64,000 bases of DNA from JADMIH01 sp035274425 (GCA_035274425.1 DATEOC010000079.1:116659-180658); one strand, 5' to 3'. Shown: positions 50,263 to 58,540, counted from the stretch's first letter. The notes: generated by a model not told the origin, from the sequence alone. Program-made: numbers and translations.

Positions 50263-51213
50263 TCAGCACTCTGTTTCTAACGACTTCGCAAGGGCCTCTA
50301 AGGTCGTAGTGTCGAGGTGCCCTTTCTGCTCGGCAAGGGGCAGAGTGAGGCGAGCAAGGTGGCGGTAGAGGTGAGCGAGTTCGGGCGCGCAGGCGTCCAA
50401 CCCTTCCAGGTGGCGGGCGACCGTGCCCACGTCTCCGCGCACCAACGGGCCAGTGAGAGCGTCAGGCAGTCCCAGCGCCTGAAGATTGTCTACGGTCCCC
50501 TTCAGGAGGGGCATCAGGTAGCGAAGGGCAGTGTTCGCATCGGGCGCTATCCCTTCGCCCACCAGAAGCTCGGAGGCGAGGGCAGCGAGCGTCACCGTGT
50601 AATTGGAAGCGATGACGGCAGCGGCGTGGTAGAGTACCTTCTCCCTCTCTGTAACGCGGAGCGAAGTGCCGCCCAACGCCTGCACGAACCCATCCAGCAA
50701 ATCGACTAGCGGCGCGTCACCCTCAAGCGCGAAGGTAGAGCCGAGCATGTGGGACATAGCAGCGTCGAGGCTGGCGAACGCCTGTAGCGGGTGGAAGGAG
50801 GCGATCATAGCGCCCGCTTCTCGCGCTGGCTGCAAAATAGCGCTGGGAAGAGCGCCGCTACAATGCACCACACCCTGCCCGGCACGCCACCCCCCGGCCT
50901 CCGCTATCTCCCTGCAAAGGGGAGCGATGGCGTCGTCGGGCACAGTCAGGAAAACGACTGAGGACTCGGCAACGGTGGTCTGCCACTCCATAGCTGTAGA
51001 GGCAGCAAGTCCGGCAGATAGCGCCATGCGTCGCCCATCCGCAAGCGTGCGCCCCGAAACCCCGGCGACAGCAACACCGCGAGCATGCAATAGCGAAGCC
51101 AGCGCGGTGCCCACCTTCCCCGCACCTATAAACCCTATAGGCCCATTTCGGATTTCGGATTTCGGATTTCGGATTTCGGATTGGAAGGTTCTTCGAGGTA
51201 AAGTCGCAGTCAT
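50263..51213 (-). CDS. Rossmann-like/DUF2520 protein, candidate ketopantoate reductase
   Basis: 316 residues. After ~20 residues that are mostly heptamer-encoded (SEIRNPKSEIRN), the Rossmann loop GFIGAGKVGTALASLL opens an NADP-type domain with VVFLTVPDDAI and HCSGAL; the C half (about 175-316) is the helical DUF2520 domain with HAAAVIASNYTVTLAALA and LKGTVDNLQALGLPDALTGP. It lies directly upstream of panB, where ketopantoate reductase is needed and no panE is visible. PanG-type reductases may share this architecture, so that role is plausible but not proven. A hairpin with a T6 tract abuts its ATG. Confidence 0.82.
   Translation of the reverse strand: MTATLPRRTFQSEIRNPKSEIRNGPIGFIGAGKVGTALASLLHARGVAVAGVSGRTLADGRRMALSAGLAASTAMEWQTTVAESSVVFLTVPDDAIAPLCREIAEAGGWRAGQGVVHCSGALPSAILQPAREAGAMIASFHPLQAFASLDAAMSHMLGSTFALEGDAPLVDLLDGFVQALGGTSLRVTEREKVLYHAAAVIASNYTVTLAALASELLVGEGIAPDANTALRYLMPLLKGTVDNLQALGLPDALTGPLVRGDVGTVARHLEGLDACAPELAHLYRHLARLTLPLAEQKGHLDTTTLEALAKSLETEC
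51145..51182. repeat. TTTCGGA heptamer array in the DUF2520 gene
   Basis: Five TTTCGGA units are read in frame on the minus strand as SEIRNPK between the start codon and the Rossmann fold. Confidence 0.92.
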
Positions 51214-51243
51214 AAAAAATGCCCCCGCGTGTCGGCGGGAGCA
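51214..51243 (-). terminator. Attenuator-like hairpin at the DUF2520 start codon
   Basis: On the minus strand a 9-bp GC-rich stem (51235-51243 with 51220-51228, one T-G wobble) with a 6-nt loop is followed by TTTTTT and then at once by ATG. The 3' arm also holds GGGGG, the only ribosome-binding-site-like sequence. It can act as a terminator or as a lid on the translation start. Confidence 0.7.
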
Positions 51244-51350
51244 TCAGGTGGAGGGCAGCATGTGACGCAGCAGAGCGCGCCACACAAAAATAAACAGCTA
51301 CTAAGCCCTCGCCATCTCGGTCCCGCCTGGGATCCAAGTGGTCTAAGGAC

Positions 51351-51359
51351 ATTATAGCA
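51351..51359 (-). promoter_or_regulatory. Extended -10 promoter upstream of the DUF2520/pan genes
   Basis: Minus-strand TGCTATAAT fits TGnTATAAT. It would give a leader of about 130 nt ending in the attenuator-like hairpin. No -35 of good quality is seen. Confidence 0.5.
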
Positions 51360-51369
51360 TAAGGGTCAA

Positions 51370-51443
51370 TAGACGCGGAGGGATTAGGGGTCAGGGGCTA
51401 GGGATTAGTTTAACCCGACCCCCGACCCCCAACCCCCGACCCC
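51370..51443. repeat. GACCCCC and GGGATTA-type heptamers
   Basis: GGGATTAGGGGTCAGGGGC and CTAGGGATTAG are followed by GACCCCC/AACCCCC units with period 7 (51417-51443). The second part encodes the Gly-rich end of RdgB. Confidence 0.85.
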
Positions 51444-52049
51444 ACGCTTCACTATCTCCGCCGCCTTCGCCCCCGCGACACCACGGTGACTCAAGAGGTT
51501 CTTTTCGTCGGGGGTGAGTTGGGCCATACGCTTGCCGTTGGGTAATTCAAATAGGGGGTCGTAGCCGAAGCCGCCGCTGCCCAGAGGCTCGTGAGCGATG
51601 CGGCCCTCTACTGTGCCATCTACGATATGCTCTGTCCCATCGGGGGAGATTAGAGCTATTACACAACGGAAGCGTGCGGTGCGCTCTCCATAGGGCACGC
51701 CTTCAAGGCGCTCCAGGAGCATCTGGTTGCGGCTCTCGGCTGTTGTGTTAGGCCCGGCCCACCTGTTGCTATGCACCCCCGGCCCGCCACCCATCGCGTC
51801 CACTTCCAGTCCGCTGTCGTCCCCAAGCACCCACCACCCCTCAGTTCGGGCTTCCTCCGGAAGCGCTTCGTAGAACGCCCTCGCCTTCAGCAAGGCATTA
51901 CCCGTGAAAGTCTCCTCAGTCTCGGCAACCTCGCGCCAGACCTCGATGTCGTTAGGTGATACAATATGTGCGTCCGGCACGTTTTCGAAGAGATGTCTAA
52001 ACTCTCGCAGCTTGCCGGGATTGTTGGTGGCTACCAGGATGACGGGCAT
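51405..52049 (-). CDS. rdgB: XTP/dITP diphosphatase (RdgB/HAM1)
   Basis: About 214 residues from ATG 52049 (GAAGGAGAAG just upstream; the longer frame adds residues absent from the family). ILVATNNPGKLREFRHLF, ETFTGNALLKARAF, LGDDSGLEVDAMGG with the catalytic Asp pair, GGFGYDPLF and AQLTPDEKNLLSHRG are all in place. It removes inosine and xanthosine triphosphates from the nucleotide pool. The last ~12 residues (GVGGWGSGVGLN) are encoded by a GGGGGTC-type heptamer array. Confidence 0.95.
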   Translation of the reverse strand: MPVILVATNNPGKLREFRHLFENVPDAHIVSPNDIEVWREVAETEETFTGNALLKARAFYEALPEEARTEGWWVLGDDSGLEVDAMGGGPGVHSNRWAGPNTTAESRNQMLLERLEGVPYGERTARFRCVIALISPDGTEHIVDGTVEGRIAHEPLGSGGFGYDPLFELPNGKRMAQLTPDEKNLLSHRGVAGAKAAEIVKRGVGGWGSGVGLN

Positions 52050-52115
52050 GGTTTTCTTCTCCTTCCGGTAGATTGTACATGAAGCATAATCATGGGGCAA
52101 AGGTTGAGGTCGCGC

Positions 52116-52745
52116 ATGGGTAAAGACGCAGGTACGAGAATAACAGAGATAGCAGACCACCTCCGGGCGCTCGCGACCAACGGGCTGCATTGGGCCAAGA
52201 ATGAGTATGATCACGCTCGCTATGACAAGCTGCTCACGCTCTCAGCCGAGCTTCTGAGCATAGCCGACAGCCATGAAGCCCAGGAGATAGAGCGTACCTT
52301 CCGAGGCGACCTGCGTGTGCGCACGCCCTTCGTAGGGGTAGCAGCCGCCATATTCGATATCGAAGGCAAGCTATTGCTTGTGCAACGCTCAGACAACGGC
52401 CAGTGGAACATGCCGGGCGGGGCCGCCGACGTTGGCGAGCCTCCTTCGGCTGTGGCGGTGCGTGAGGTTTGGGAGGAGACGGGGCTGCGAGTGCGGCCCG
52501 TGCGGCTGTTAGGCGCGTTCGATGGCCCCACCATAGGCTCCACAAGCCCGGTGCATCTCTACCATCTCGACTTCCTGTGCGAGGTAATCGGCGGCGAATT
52601 AGGTATCACCAACGAAACTACGGCTTATGGATATTTCACCCAGGAGGAGACCGCATCTCTTCCGTTGCATAGCAGCCACGTCGCGCGCATACCTCACGCA
52701 TTCGCGGCATATAGGGGTGAAATCGAGGGTGCGACATTCAATTAG
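52116..52745 (+). CDS. NUDIX hydrolase with N-terminal helical domain
   Basis: About 209 residues. The start at 52116 is preferred (GAGG 7 nt upstream) over an ATG eight codons earlier. Residues ~5-60 are the helical N2-type domain (ITEIADHLRALATNGLHWAKNEYD) found before some ADP-ribose-type NUDIX domains. The NUDIX box is split as GGAADVGEPPSAVAVREVWEETGL with REVWEETG intact. It is probably an ADP-sugar or nucleotide diphosphatase. It is divergent from rdgB, another nucleotide-cleaning enzyme. Confidence 0.9.
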   Translation: MGKDAGTRITEIADHLRALATNGLHWAKNEYDHARYDKLLTLSAELLSIADSHEAQEIERTFRGDLRVRTPFVGVAAAIFDIEGKLLLVQRSDNGQWNMPGGAADVGEPPSAVAVREVWEETGLRVRPVRLLGAFDGPTIGSTSPVHLYHLDFLCEVIGGELGITNETTAYGYFTQEETASLPLHSSHVARIPHAFAAYRGEIEGATFN

Positions 52746-52764
52746 ATGGAGGAGCACAAGAGGC

Positions 52765-53460
52765 ATGGATGACTGGAAAGACCCCGCCACCGCACGAAGC
52801 TGGAGCACCGACCCCCTTTCTCATAACCCCACCCGGGTGGAGCAGCTGGATATCCTCCTCTCTATCCTGGAAGTTGAGTATCGCCAGCACACTACCATTC
52901 TCGACATTGGCATAGGGTCGGGCATAGTTGAGGAGGCTATCTTCAAGCGCATACCCTACGCCTATGTGGTCGGCGTCGACTCGTCACGCGCTATGCTGGA
53001 GATTGCTTATGAGCGGCTGAGGGGGTATGAAGGGCAGTACGAAGTGGTCGTGCATGACCTGATAGAGCTTGAGACGCTGGAATTGCCTGACGAGGACTAC
53101 AGCGTAGTCATTAGCGTTCAGACGATACACAACGTCAAAGACGAGCACAAGAGAGCAGTATTCAAGCTCATATACAACGTGCTCCAACCGGGCGGACTCT
53201 TCTTGCTGCTTGACCGTATCGCTATAGAGAAACCCGAACTGTTCAGCCTATATAGGAACTTATGGGACCGCCTGGGGAGGATACATTCAAGCCGCTCGCA
53301 CGAAGGGGAAACATTCGAGGCATACGTTCAAAACATCGCCACGAGGGGGGACCTACCTATCACCCTTGAGCAGCACCTTGATTGGCTGCGAGAGACAGGC
53401 TTCGAGGTCGCCTGCCTGCACCTGCACGGCAACCGCGCCCTATTCGCCGCGCGCAAATAA
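52765..53460 (+). CDS. Class I SAM-dependent methyltransferase
   Basis: About 231 residues from ATG 52765 (GGAGGAG upstream); it follows the NUDIX gene after 19 bp. SAM-binding motif I is TILDIGIGSGIVEEAI, followed by VVGVDSSRAMLEIAYERL and, for motif post II/III, DEDYSVVISVQTIHNVKDEHK and LQPGGLFLLLDRIA. The substrate is unknown. Confidence 0.88.
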   Translation: MDDWKDPATARSWSTDPLSHNPTRVEQLDILLSILEVEYRQHTTILDIGIGSGIVEEAIFKRIPYAYVVGVDSSRAMLEIAYERLRGYEGQYEVVVHDLIELETLELPDEDYSVVISVQTIHNVKDEHKRAVFKLIYNVLQPGGLFLLLDRIAIEKPELFSLYRNLWDRLGRIHSSRSHEGETFEAYVQNIATRGDLPITLEQHLDWLRETGFEVACLHLHGNRALFAARK

Positions 53461-53555
53461 CCTTAATAAACGTAAAGAGAATGTGTAATACAATGATACT
53501 GTACCTTCAACACCATATTATATGCACATACGTTTCCATCTGAGGTTTTGTTTAT

Positions 53556-54878
53556 ATGACCGCCACACTTGCCCAACACACGCTGACCCTCGACTGCATC
53601 CTACCTGGGGACAACATCGAAGTCCTCGCTAAGCTCCCCGAAAAGAGCGTGGACCTCATCTTCGCTGACCCTCCATACAACCTTCAGCTAAATGGCGACC
53701 TCTATCGTCCCAACATGAGCAAGGTAGATGGCGTCGATGACGAATGGGACCACTTCACCGACTTCGAAGCCTACGACCGATATACTGAACAGTGGCTATC
53801 TGCCTGCCGCCGCGTCCTTAAAGATACCGGTACTATTTGGGTAATAGGCAGCTACCACAACATCTATCGCGTTGGCAAGATTATGATGGACCTGGGTTAC
53901 TGGATAATCAACGACATAGTATGGGTAAAGACGAATCCCATGCCTCAGTTCAACGGGGTACGCTTCGCTAACGCTCATGAAACGCTGATCTGGGCAAGGA
54001 AGTCGAAAGATCAGACGAAGTATACCTTTGACTACCATGCCATGAAGAATCTCAACGGCGAGAAGCAGATGCGCTCCGACTGGGAACTACCAGAGCAAAC
54101 ATACCTAAATGGTAATGGACCCGATTCCGTACAAAGAGCCATTGATTCATCAGGTAGGAGTCACGAAGTCCCCATTACTGGCATCATTAGACACATCAGA
54201 ACCTTTATCAGTCACCCAATCCAGTTTCTCAGCCGACGTAAGATGTTCAATCTGCCCTCCAAGCGCCCTTTTCCAGATCAAACAAACTTGCCTGCGCTTG
54301 ATCTTTGGGAGCTACCTATCTGCCCTAGCTCTGAGCGTGTGCGCGTGAATGGTGAGAAAGCCCATACCACCCAGAAACCCGAAACCCTCCTATACAGAGT
54401 GATCCGGTCAAGTTCGAGTCCCGGCCATGTAGTCCTCGATCCCTTCTTCGGCACAGGCACCACGGGTGTGGTCGCCAAGAGGCTCCATCGCCATTGGATC
54501 GGCATCGAGCGTGACCCCCGATATATTAAGGTCGCCCAGGAGCGCATAGATGCAGTAATACCGTCGCCCTTTGATGAGATGCTCTACACTACCAAGAGCA
54601 AGCGCGACGCCCCTCGCATCCCCTTCGGCAACCTGCTAGAAGCAGGACTCCTCCAGCCAGGCGATACCCTTTATCTTGACAAGACCAAAGCCACAGCTCA
54701 GGTTGTTGCCGACGGCACCCTCCGGGCGGGGGACATAGTTGGCTCCATCCACCGCGTAGGAGCGCAGCTATTAGGGTTTCCTGCACTCAATGGCTGGGAG
54801 CATTGGTATTATATGGATAGAGAAAGTGGAGGATTGGTAGTGATAGATAGACTAAGAGAGAAGATCAGGAAGGCTTAA
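53556..54878 (+). CDS. CcrM-like DNA adenine-N6 methyltransferase with a 75-residue insertion
   Basis: 440 residues. The catalytic DPPYNLQL (about 38-45) comes before the SAM motif DPFFGTGTTGVVAKRL (about 297-312), the beta-class order. The C-terminal ~95 residues form a RAMA domain (RIPFGNLLEAGLLQPGDTLY, NGWEHWYY). Long stretches such as ADPPYNLQLNGDLYRP, WVIGSYHNIYRVG and FANAHETLIWARKS match CcrM, the GANTC enzyme, so GANTC is the likely but unproven target. Between MRSDWELP and LWELPICPSSERVRV lies an insertion of exactly 75 codons bounded by near-identical 11-bp direct repeats. Confidence 0.92.
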   Translation: MTATLAQHTLTLDCILPGDNIEVLAKLPEKSVDLIFADPPYNLQLNGDLYRPNMSKVDGVDDEWDHFTDFEAYDRYTEQWLSACRRVLKDTGTIWVIGSYHNIYRVGKIMMDLGYWIINDIVWVKTNPMPQFNGVRFANAHETLIWARKSKDQTKYTFDYHAMKNLNGEKQMRSDWELPEQTYLNGNGPDSVQRAIDSSGRSHEVPITGIIRHIRTFISHPIQFLSRRKMFNLPSKRPFPDQTNLPALDLWELPICPSSERVRVNGEKAHTTQKPETLLYRVIRSSSSPGHVVLDPFFGTGTTGVVAKRLHRHWIGIERDPRYIKVAQERIDAVIPSPFDEMLYTTKSKRDAPRIPFGNLLEAGLLQPGDTLYLDKTKATAQVVADGTLRAGDIVGSIHRVGAQLLGFPALNGWEHWYYMDRESGGLVVIDRLREKIRKA

Positions 54879-54930
54879 AGCCTAATGAAACCTAGCTAAC
54901 CGATAGATAAGCGTAAATTGGCAAGCTCGA

Positions 54931-55773
54931 TTATTCTTCACGTCGAACCCATCGGTACAGACGCGCATTTGCCATACCCGTCTCAAGAAGCCAAATCTCA
55001 TCTTCTTTGTTTACCACACGTGTGACAGCTTCCGCAAAGAAACTTAGAAAGAGCCAACGTATTTGTTTCGCGCGTCCCTCAGCATCCATTAAAGAAGGCG
55101 CAGGCTCCAAGAAGCTCCTTTGAAGTGGTATCTCATCCGCTTCCACAGGAAGGATGAACCTTACAACGGCGGTGGTTTCATCAACCAGATATGGCTCATC
55201 TGAGAGCTTGCGCGAAGCCACTTTGTTTCGTGTGGCGAGAGGGCCTTTACGAAAGCGACCACTTACAAGCGAAAGTGAATATCCAAAGATAGTTTTCTCG
55301 ATGAACTTGGTTACGTATTCTCGAACCTCTGCGTCGGGTAATATGTCAGGTAAGTACAGACCCTGACGGATACCTTTCAGTCCAATCTCACGAATGCGCT
55401 GTTCTAATGGATCACGATAGAAAAGGTTATCGAGCGCTTGGCGCAGACGAGCCTCATGAGTAAGGGGCATGAAGAACTCATAGACCAATACGTTAGGAGT
55501 ACCCTTCGGTTCATAATCTGTGAATAGGCGACGTTTTTGCCCGAAGAGATCAGCGAACTCTTCATATTGAACTCGAAGAACTTCCGGCCTCGCGCGAAAC
55601 TGCCCATCTTCCTGACGAACTAGCTCGCTTAACCGCTTACCATAATTTGTGTGCGTATAATCTAAAGTCCAGCCTGAAGCATCTGAAAGATCGGCAAGGG
55701 AGAACAGTTGGTTATTCTGTGCGTGCTCTACCAGGAAGTCGAAGGCTCTGCGTATCTTGTTCGGCTTTGGCAT
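54931..55773 (-). CDS. Unrecognised protein convergent with the DNA methyltransferase
   Basis: About 280 residues from ATG 55773 (GGAGAG upstream). The N-terminal ~70 residues look like a winged-helix or HTH domain (KIRRAFDFLVEHAQNNQLF, LADLSDASGWTLDYTHTNYGKRL). The rest is soluble and mixed: FADLFGQKRRLFTDYEPKG, YEFFMPLTHEARLRQAL and a late VNKEDEIWLLETG. It is well formed but I cannot name a family or a nuclease motif with certainty. Its place opposite a CcrM-like methyltransferase makes a restriction or defence role possible. Base use is more AT-rich than its neighbours, which hints at transfer. Confidence 0.7.
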   Translation of the reverse strand: MPKPNKIRRAFDFLVEHAQNNQLFSLADLSDASGWTLDYTHTNYGKRLSELVRQEDGQFRARPEVLRVQYEEFADLFGQKRRLFTDYEPKGTPNVLVYEFFMPLTHEARLRQALDNLFYRDPLEQRIREIGLKGIRQGLYLPDILPDAEVREYVTKFIEKTIFGYSLSLVSGRFRKGPLATRNKVASRKLSDEPYLVDETTAVVRFILPVEADEIPLQRSFLEPAPSLMDAEGRAKQIRWLFLSFFAEAVTRVVNKEDEIWLLETGMANARLYRWVRREE

Positions 55774-55878
55774 GGTAACCCACTCTCCATAGCAGCTGTC
55801 AGTCACCTCTGTTCACTATAAGTTGTATTCAGTTGCTCCGTGCCGAGTGTGATAGTATTATGCTGTTACCTCTAATGA

Positions 55879-56025
55879 ATGTCAAATCTCAAAACTGATC
55901 TGCCGAAACGAAATGCGCCAACTTCTCAAGAGTTGGCGCTGGCTTTTGACGATATTCTCATCGAGGATGTTCATGCGGAGGCTTGCTCGAACTGGTATTC
56001 ACCTACATTTTCAACAAACATTTAG
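55879..56025 (+). CDS. Possible small protein or gene remnant
   Basis: A 48-codon frame beginning MSNLKTDLPKRNAPTSQELA and ending YSPTFSTNI. The composition looks protein-like, but no ribosome-binding site or family is seen. A perfect 9-bp stem-loop (55915-55939) lies inside it. It may be a remnant of a longer gene. Confidence 0.25.
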   Translation: MSNLKTDLPKRNAPTSQELALAFDDILIEDVHAEACSNWYSPTFSTNI

Positions 56026-56067
56026 CCCAACAGGCTCCCCACTTCAGCGATTTCTTTGCCTCCTAGA

Positions 56068-56298
56068 CTAATTGAATACGCCAGGACCAAATATCCGTGC
56101 AGCCAGGTTTGTCGCTTCGGCAATAGCTTCCTTCGATACTTTGCCATCCCACTCGTCGCTAACGGTATCCCAATCCTTCCCCTTTGCCAGCATCCGTAAC
56201 ACATCCGACACCATTATGCGCGTGCCTATAAAAATGGGCTTACCGTCGCAAATATCGGAGTCAGCAACGATGTATTTCCCCAGCACCTTCCTGGTCAT
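56068..56298 (-). CDS. DUF433 antitoxin-like protein
   Basis: About 76 residues from ATG 56298 (GGAGG 5 nt upstream). DSDICDGKPIFIGTRIMVSDVLRMLAKG, split over ~13-40, matches the DUF433 signature (GKPxIxGTRI...VLxxLAxG), a helix-turn-helix-like fold. Such genes usually form a pair with a DUF5615 PIN-like toxin. No such toxin was found on either side, so it appears to be an orphan or the survivor of a broken pair. Confidence 0.88.
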   Translation of the reverse strand: MTRKVLGKYIVADSDICDGKPIFIGTRIMVSDVLRMLAKGKDWDTVSDEWDGKVSKEAIAEATNLAARIFGPGVFN

Positions 56299-56362
56299 GG
56301 CGGCCTCCAATCATCTCCTCATTAGCGACATTATACCTCACACGAAAGGCAGGTTGAGCCGG

Positions 56363-57169
56363 CTATCTCAGCCGCATCCGCCCCACCAGCACGGGCGGTA
56401 TCCCCTTGAGGTTCGCCCAGCTGAAAACGTCCTTCATAGGCGTCTCATCACCGAAGGACGGTTCCTCAATGCCGTCCAACAGGAACCCGGCGCGGAAGCA
56501 GGCGTTGAAGAGGTCACTGAGGGTGCGCTGGAACCAATATTGGGCGGAGGGCTGCCCGACCATGCCAAGCACCTTGCCTGGCTGCACCTCCTTGTACTTC
56601 GACACTTTCAGCGCGTAACTTACCCCCAACTCCCCTTCGACATCCTCTTCCTCAGCTACCATCTTGACCCCTCGTATATTGAAGCAGGGGTGCGCCTGAG
56701 AGAAAACGAAGCGCCCGCCCGGCTTCAGCAGCTTGCTCGTGGCAGACAATAGAGGCTCGATATTGGCTATGTCCATCAGGGCCATGTTGGAGATTGCCGC
56801 GTCGAAACGGCCAGCGCCCAACGCCATCAACTGAGCTTCGTCCGTGGCGTCTATCACCCGGTAGTCAACCGGATTGGCACTACTCGCATCGCGTGCCCTG
56901 GCAAGGCCAATGAATTGCTCGCTGAAATCGAACGCCACGACTTTAGCGCCTTGCTGCGCCAGTCTTCGTGATGAAACCCCGTTGCCGCAAGCGATGTCCA
57001 GAACCACTTCTCCGGGTTGCACCTGGAGCAGGCGGTCTGTGGCAGGCCCCACCAGGGTACGCTGCCAATAGTTTCCCTCTTCGCCCATTCTCTCGTCCCA
57101 GAAGGCCGCGCTCTCGTTCCAGATGGCCTGAGTCTCGCTGTTCAAGTCCCTATCTGTGCCCACTTGCAC
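56363..57169 (-). CDS. Class I SAM-dependent methyltransferase
   Basis: 268 residues. Motif I VVLDIACGNGVSSRRLAQQG, acidic loop VVAFDFSEQFIGLARAR, then GRFDAAISNMALMDI and LLKPGGRFVFSQAHP. The late segment differs from UbiE types, so the acceptor is unknown. The start is 4 bp downstream of the preceding methyltransferase stop, so the two are co-transcribed. Confidence 0.9.
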   Translation of the reverse strand: MQVGTDRDLNSETQAIWNESAAFWDERMGEEGNYWQRTLVGPATDRLLQVQPGEVVLDIACGNGVSSRRLAQQGAKVVAFDFSEQFIGLARARDASSANPVDYRVIDATDEAQLMALGAGRFDAAISNMALMDIANIEPLLSATSKLLKPGGRFVFSQAHPCFNIRGVKMVAEEEDVEGELGVSYALKVSKYKEVQPGKVLGMVGQPSAQYWFQRTLSDLFNACFRAGFLLDGIEEPSFGDETPMKDVFSWANLKGIPPVLVGRMRLR

Positions 57170-57173
57170 CTCC

Positions 57174-57983
57174 TTATATGTCGCGGGCCGCGCTGAATAA
57201 ACCTGTGTCTTTGGTTATATGGATAACTCCATGCCGTCTTAACTCCCCTTCCAGGAACGAGCGGAAGTCGTCTACTCTATCGCTGGCAAGCGCCCACCGG
57301 AATGTTGACGACAGCACGTACTCCACTAGAGGCTCGGCTTCGGTGACGACCAACCCATCCTCAAACCTGTGCAGTGTTACGTCGCTAAACCAGGCTTCTA
57401 GCTGTTCCCTTCCGTTCTCCAGGCTGAACGCCCCTACCAGATCGTCGCTGGGGGCGCTAACCGCTGGATCGAACGTGCTCACCAGCTCATCAAGCTCCTT
57501 CATGTGACCATCGCCTATCGTCGCCGCATAGAAGCGCCCACCTGGCCGCAACACCCGCTGTATCTCTGAGAGCGCTTGTGGCCTATCGGGCACATGGTAG
57601 AGCATATAATTGGCTATTACCCCGTCGAAGCTGCCTGGCGGGAAAGGGATCGATTGGGCGTCAATCCTCTCGAACGTGAATGGGTGTGCGCTCCCATCGA
57701 GGTTGCCACGTGCTTTCTCAAGCATCCCAGGCGAGAAGTCCGACAGGGTGATCTCCCATCCCGCTGGTATGCGATGGAGGTTGTTGCGCCAGAGTTGCCC
57801 AGGCCCGCAGCCCAGTTCCAGGATGTGCGCCTGCGCGGGTAAATCGAAATGGTCGAATATCCATAGCTGGAGATTGTAAGTGTTGGTGCTGAAACGCTCA
57901 TGAAGGCGAATGCGAGCGTTGAGATTAGACGCGTCGCGATACTGTTCCGCCAGGAGGTACTGCTGGTCAGATATTTTGTCCAT
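57174..57983 (-). CDS. Class I SAM-dependent methyltransferase
   Basis: About 269 residues from ATG 57983 (GAGGGG 5 nt upstream; the longer frame adds unrelated residues). Motif I ILELGCGPGQLWRNNLHRIP, ITLSDFSPGMLEKARGNL, FDGVIANYMLYHVPDRPQAL and VLRPGGRFYAATIG are present. It precedes a second methyltransferase gene by 4 bp. The two enzymes are only distantly similar. Substrates unknown. Confidence 0.9.
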   Translation of the reverse strand: MDKISDQQYLLAEQYRDASNLNARIRLHERFSTNTYNLQLWIFDHFDLPAQAHILELGCGPGQLWRNNLHRIPAGWEITLSDFSPGMLEKARGNLDGSAHPFTFERIDAQSIPFPPGSFDGVIANYMLYHVPDRPQALSEIQRVLRPGGRFYAATIGDGHMKELDELVSTFDPAVSAPSDDLVGAFSLENGREQLEAWFSDVTLHRFEDGLVVTEAEPLVEYVLSSTFRWALASDRVDDFRSFLEGELRRHGVIHITKDTGLFSAARDI

Positions 57984-58078
57984 TCTGCCCCTCAGACGTA
58001 ATGCGCTCGCGGAACCAGGCCAGGAAGTCACCCGGCGTGCCTAACGGGAATAGCAGCACGCTTATATCGGGAAAGATC

Positions 58079-58343
58079 CTAATCGTGTTGGACACGACGC
58101 TCACGCTCTTCGCGCAAAGCTTGAAGCATACTCTCTAGCGTTTCTCCCTGTTTGGTAAGAGCTTCATTCATCTGTTCAGCTAGCGAGTCGATCTCGGAAC
58201 GCTTGGTACTTAACACAAGTACAACATCCAAATCAATTATGGTAATGCTATCTCCAGGGTTGAGATTATAGCTTTCCCGCAAGCTCTTGGGTAAAACTAT
58301 TACCCCCCCTTTGGCCCATTTGCACAGTTACACTACCAGCCAT
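58079..58343 (-). pseudogene. Frameshifted AbrB/SpoVT-type regulator or antitoxin gene
   Basis: Starting at ATG 58343 (GGAGG 6-8 nt upstream) the frame reads MAGSVTVQMGQRGG and then runs into a stop. Removing one G from the run of seven (C7 on the plus strand, 58303-58309) restores GQRGVIVLPKSLRESYNLN, the typical AbrB/SpoVT swapped-hairpin sequence, and continues to the end as an 87-residue protein with a helical C terminus (EQMNEALTKQGETLESML). The family contains transcription regulators and antitoxins such as MazE and VapB. The break may be real decay, phase variation or a sequencing error. Confidence 0.75.
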
Positions 58344-58540
58344 ATCTACATCCTCCATTCACAAGCTATTCTAATAATCAGTATATCAATAAGTAATGAA
58401 TCGTTTTATTTATCCTGTTAGCTGATTCTTGCTATCCGTACCGCCAATAGTGGGAACCTCTGGATGGCAAGCGGTGTATACCAGGTGTCATCAGGGCGCT
58501 GCATGGATGGCGCGCTGAATAGTCGAAAGGAGATTCACCA

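Noticed and set aside
51244..51360. T-box riboswitch in the DUF2520 leader
   Set aside because: GGCGGGACCG looks a little like the T-box core, but it lies at the wrong end of the leader, is only a partial match, and there is no room for stem I.
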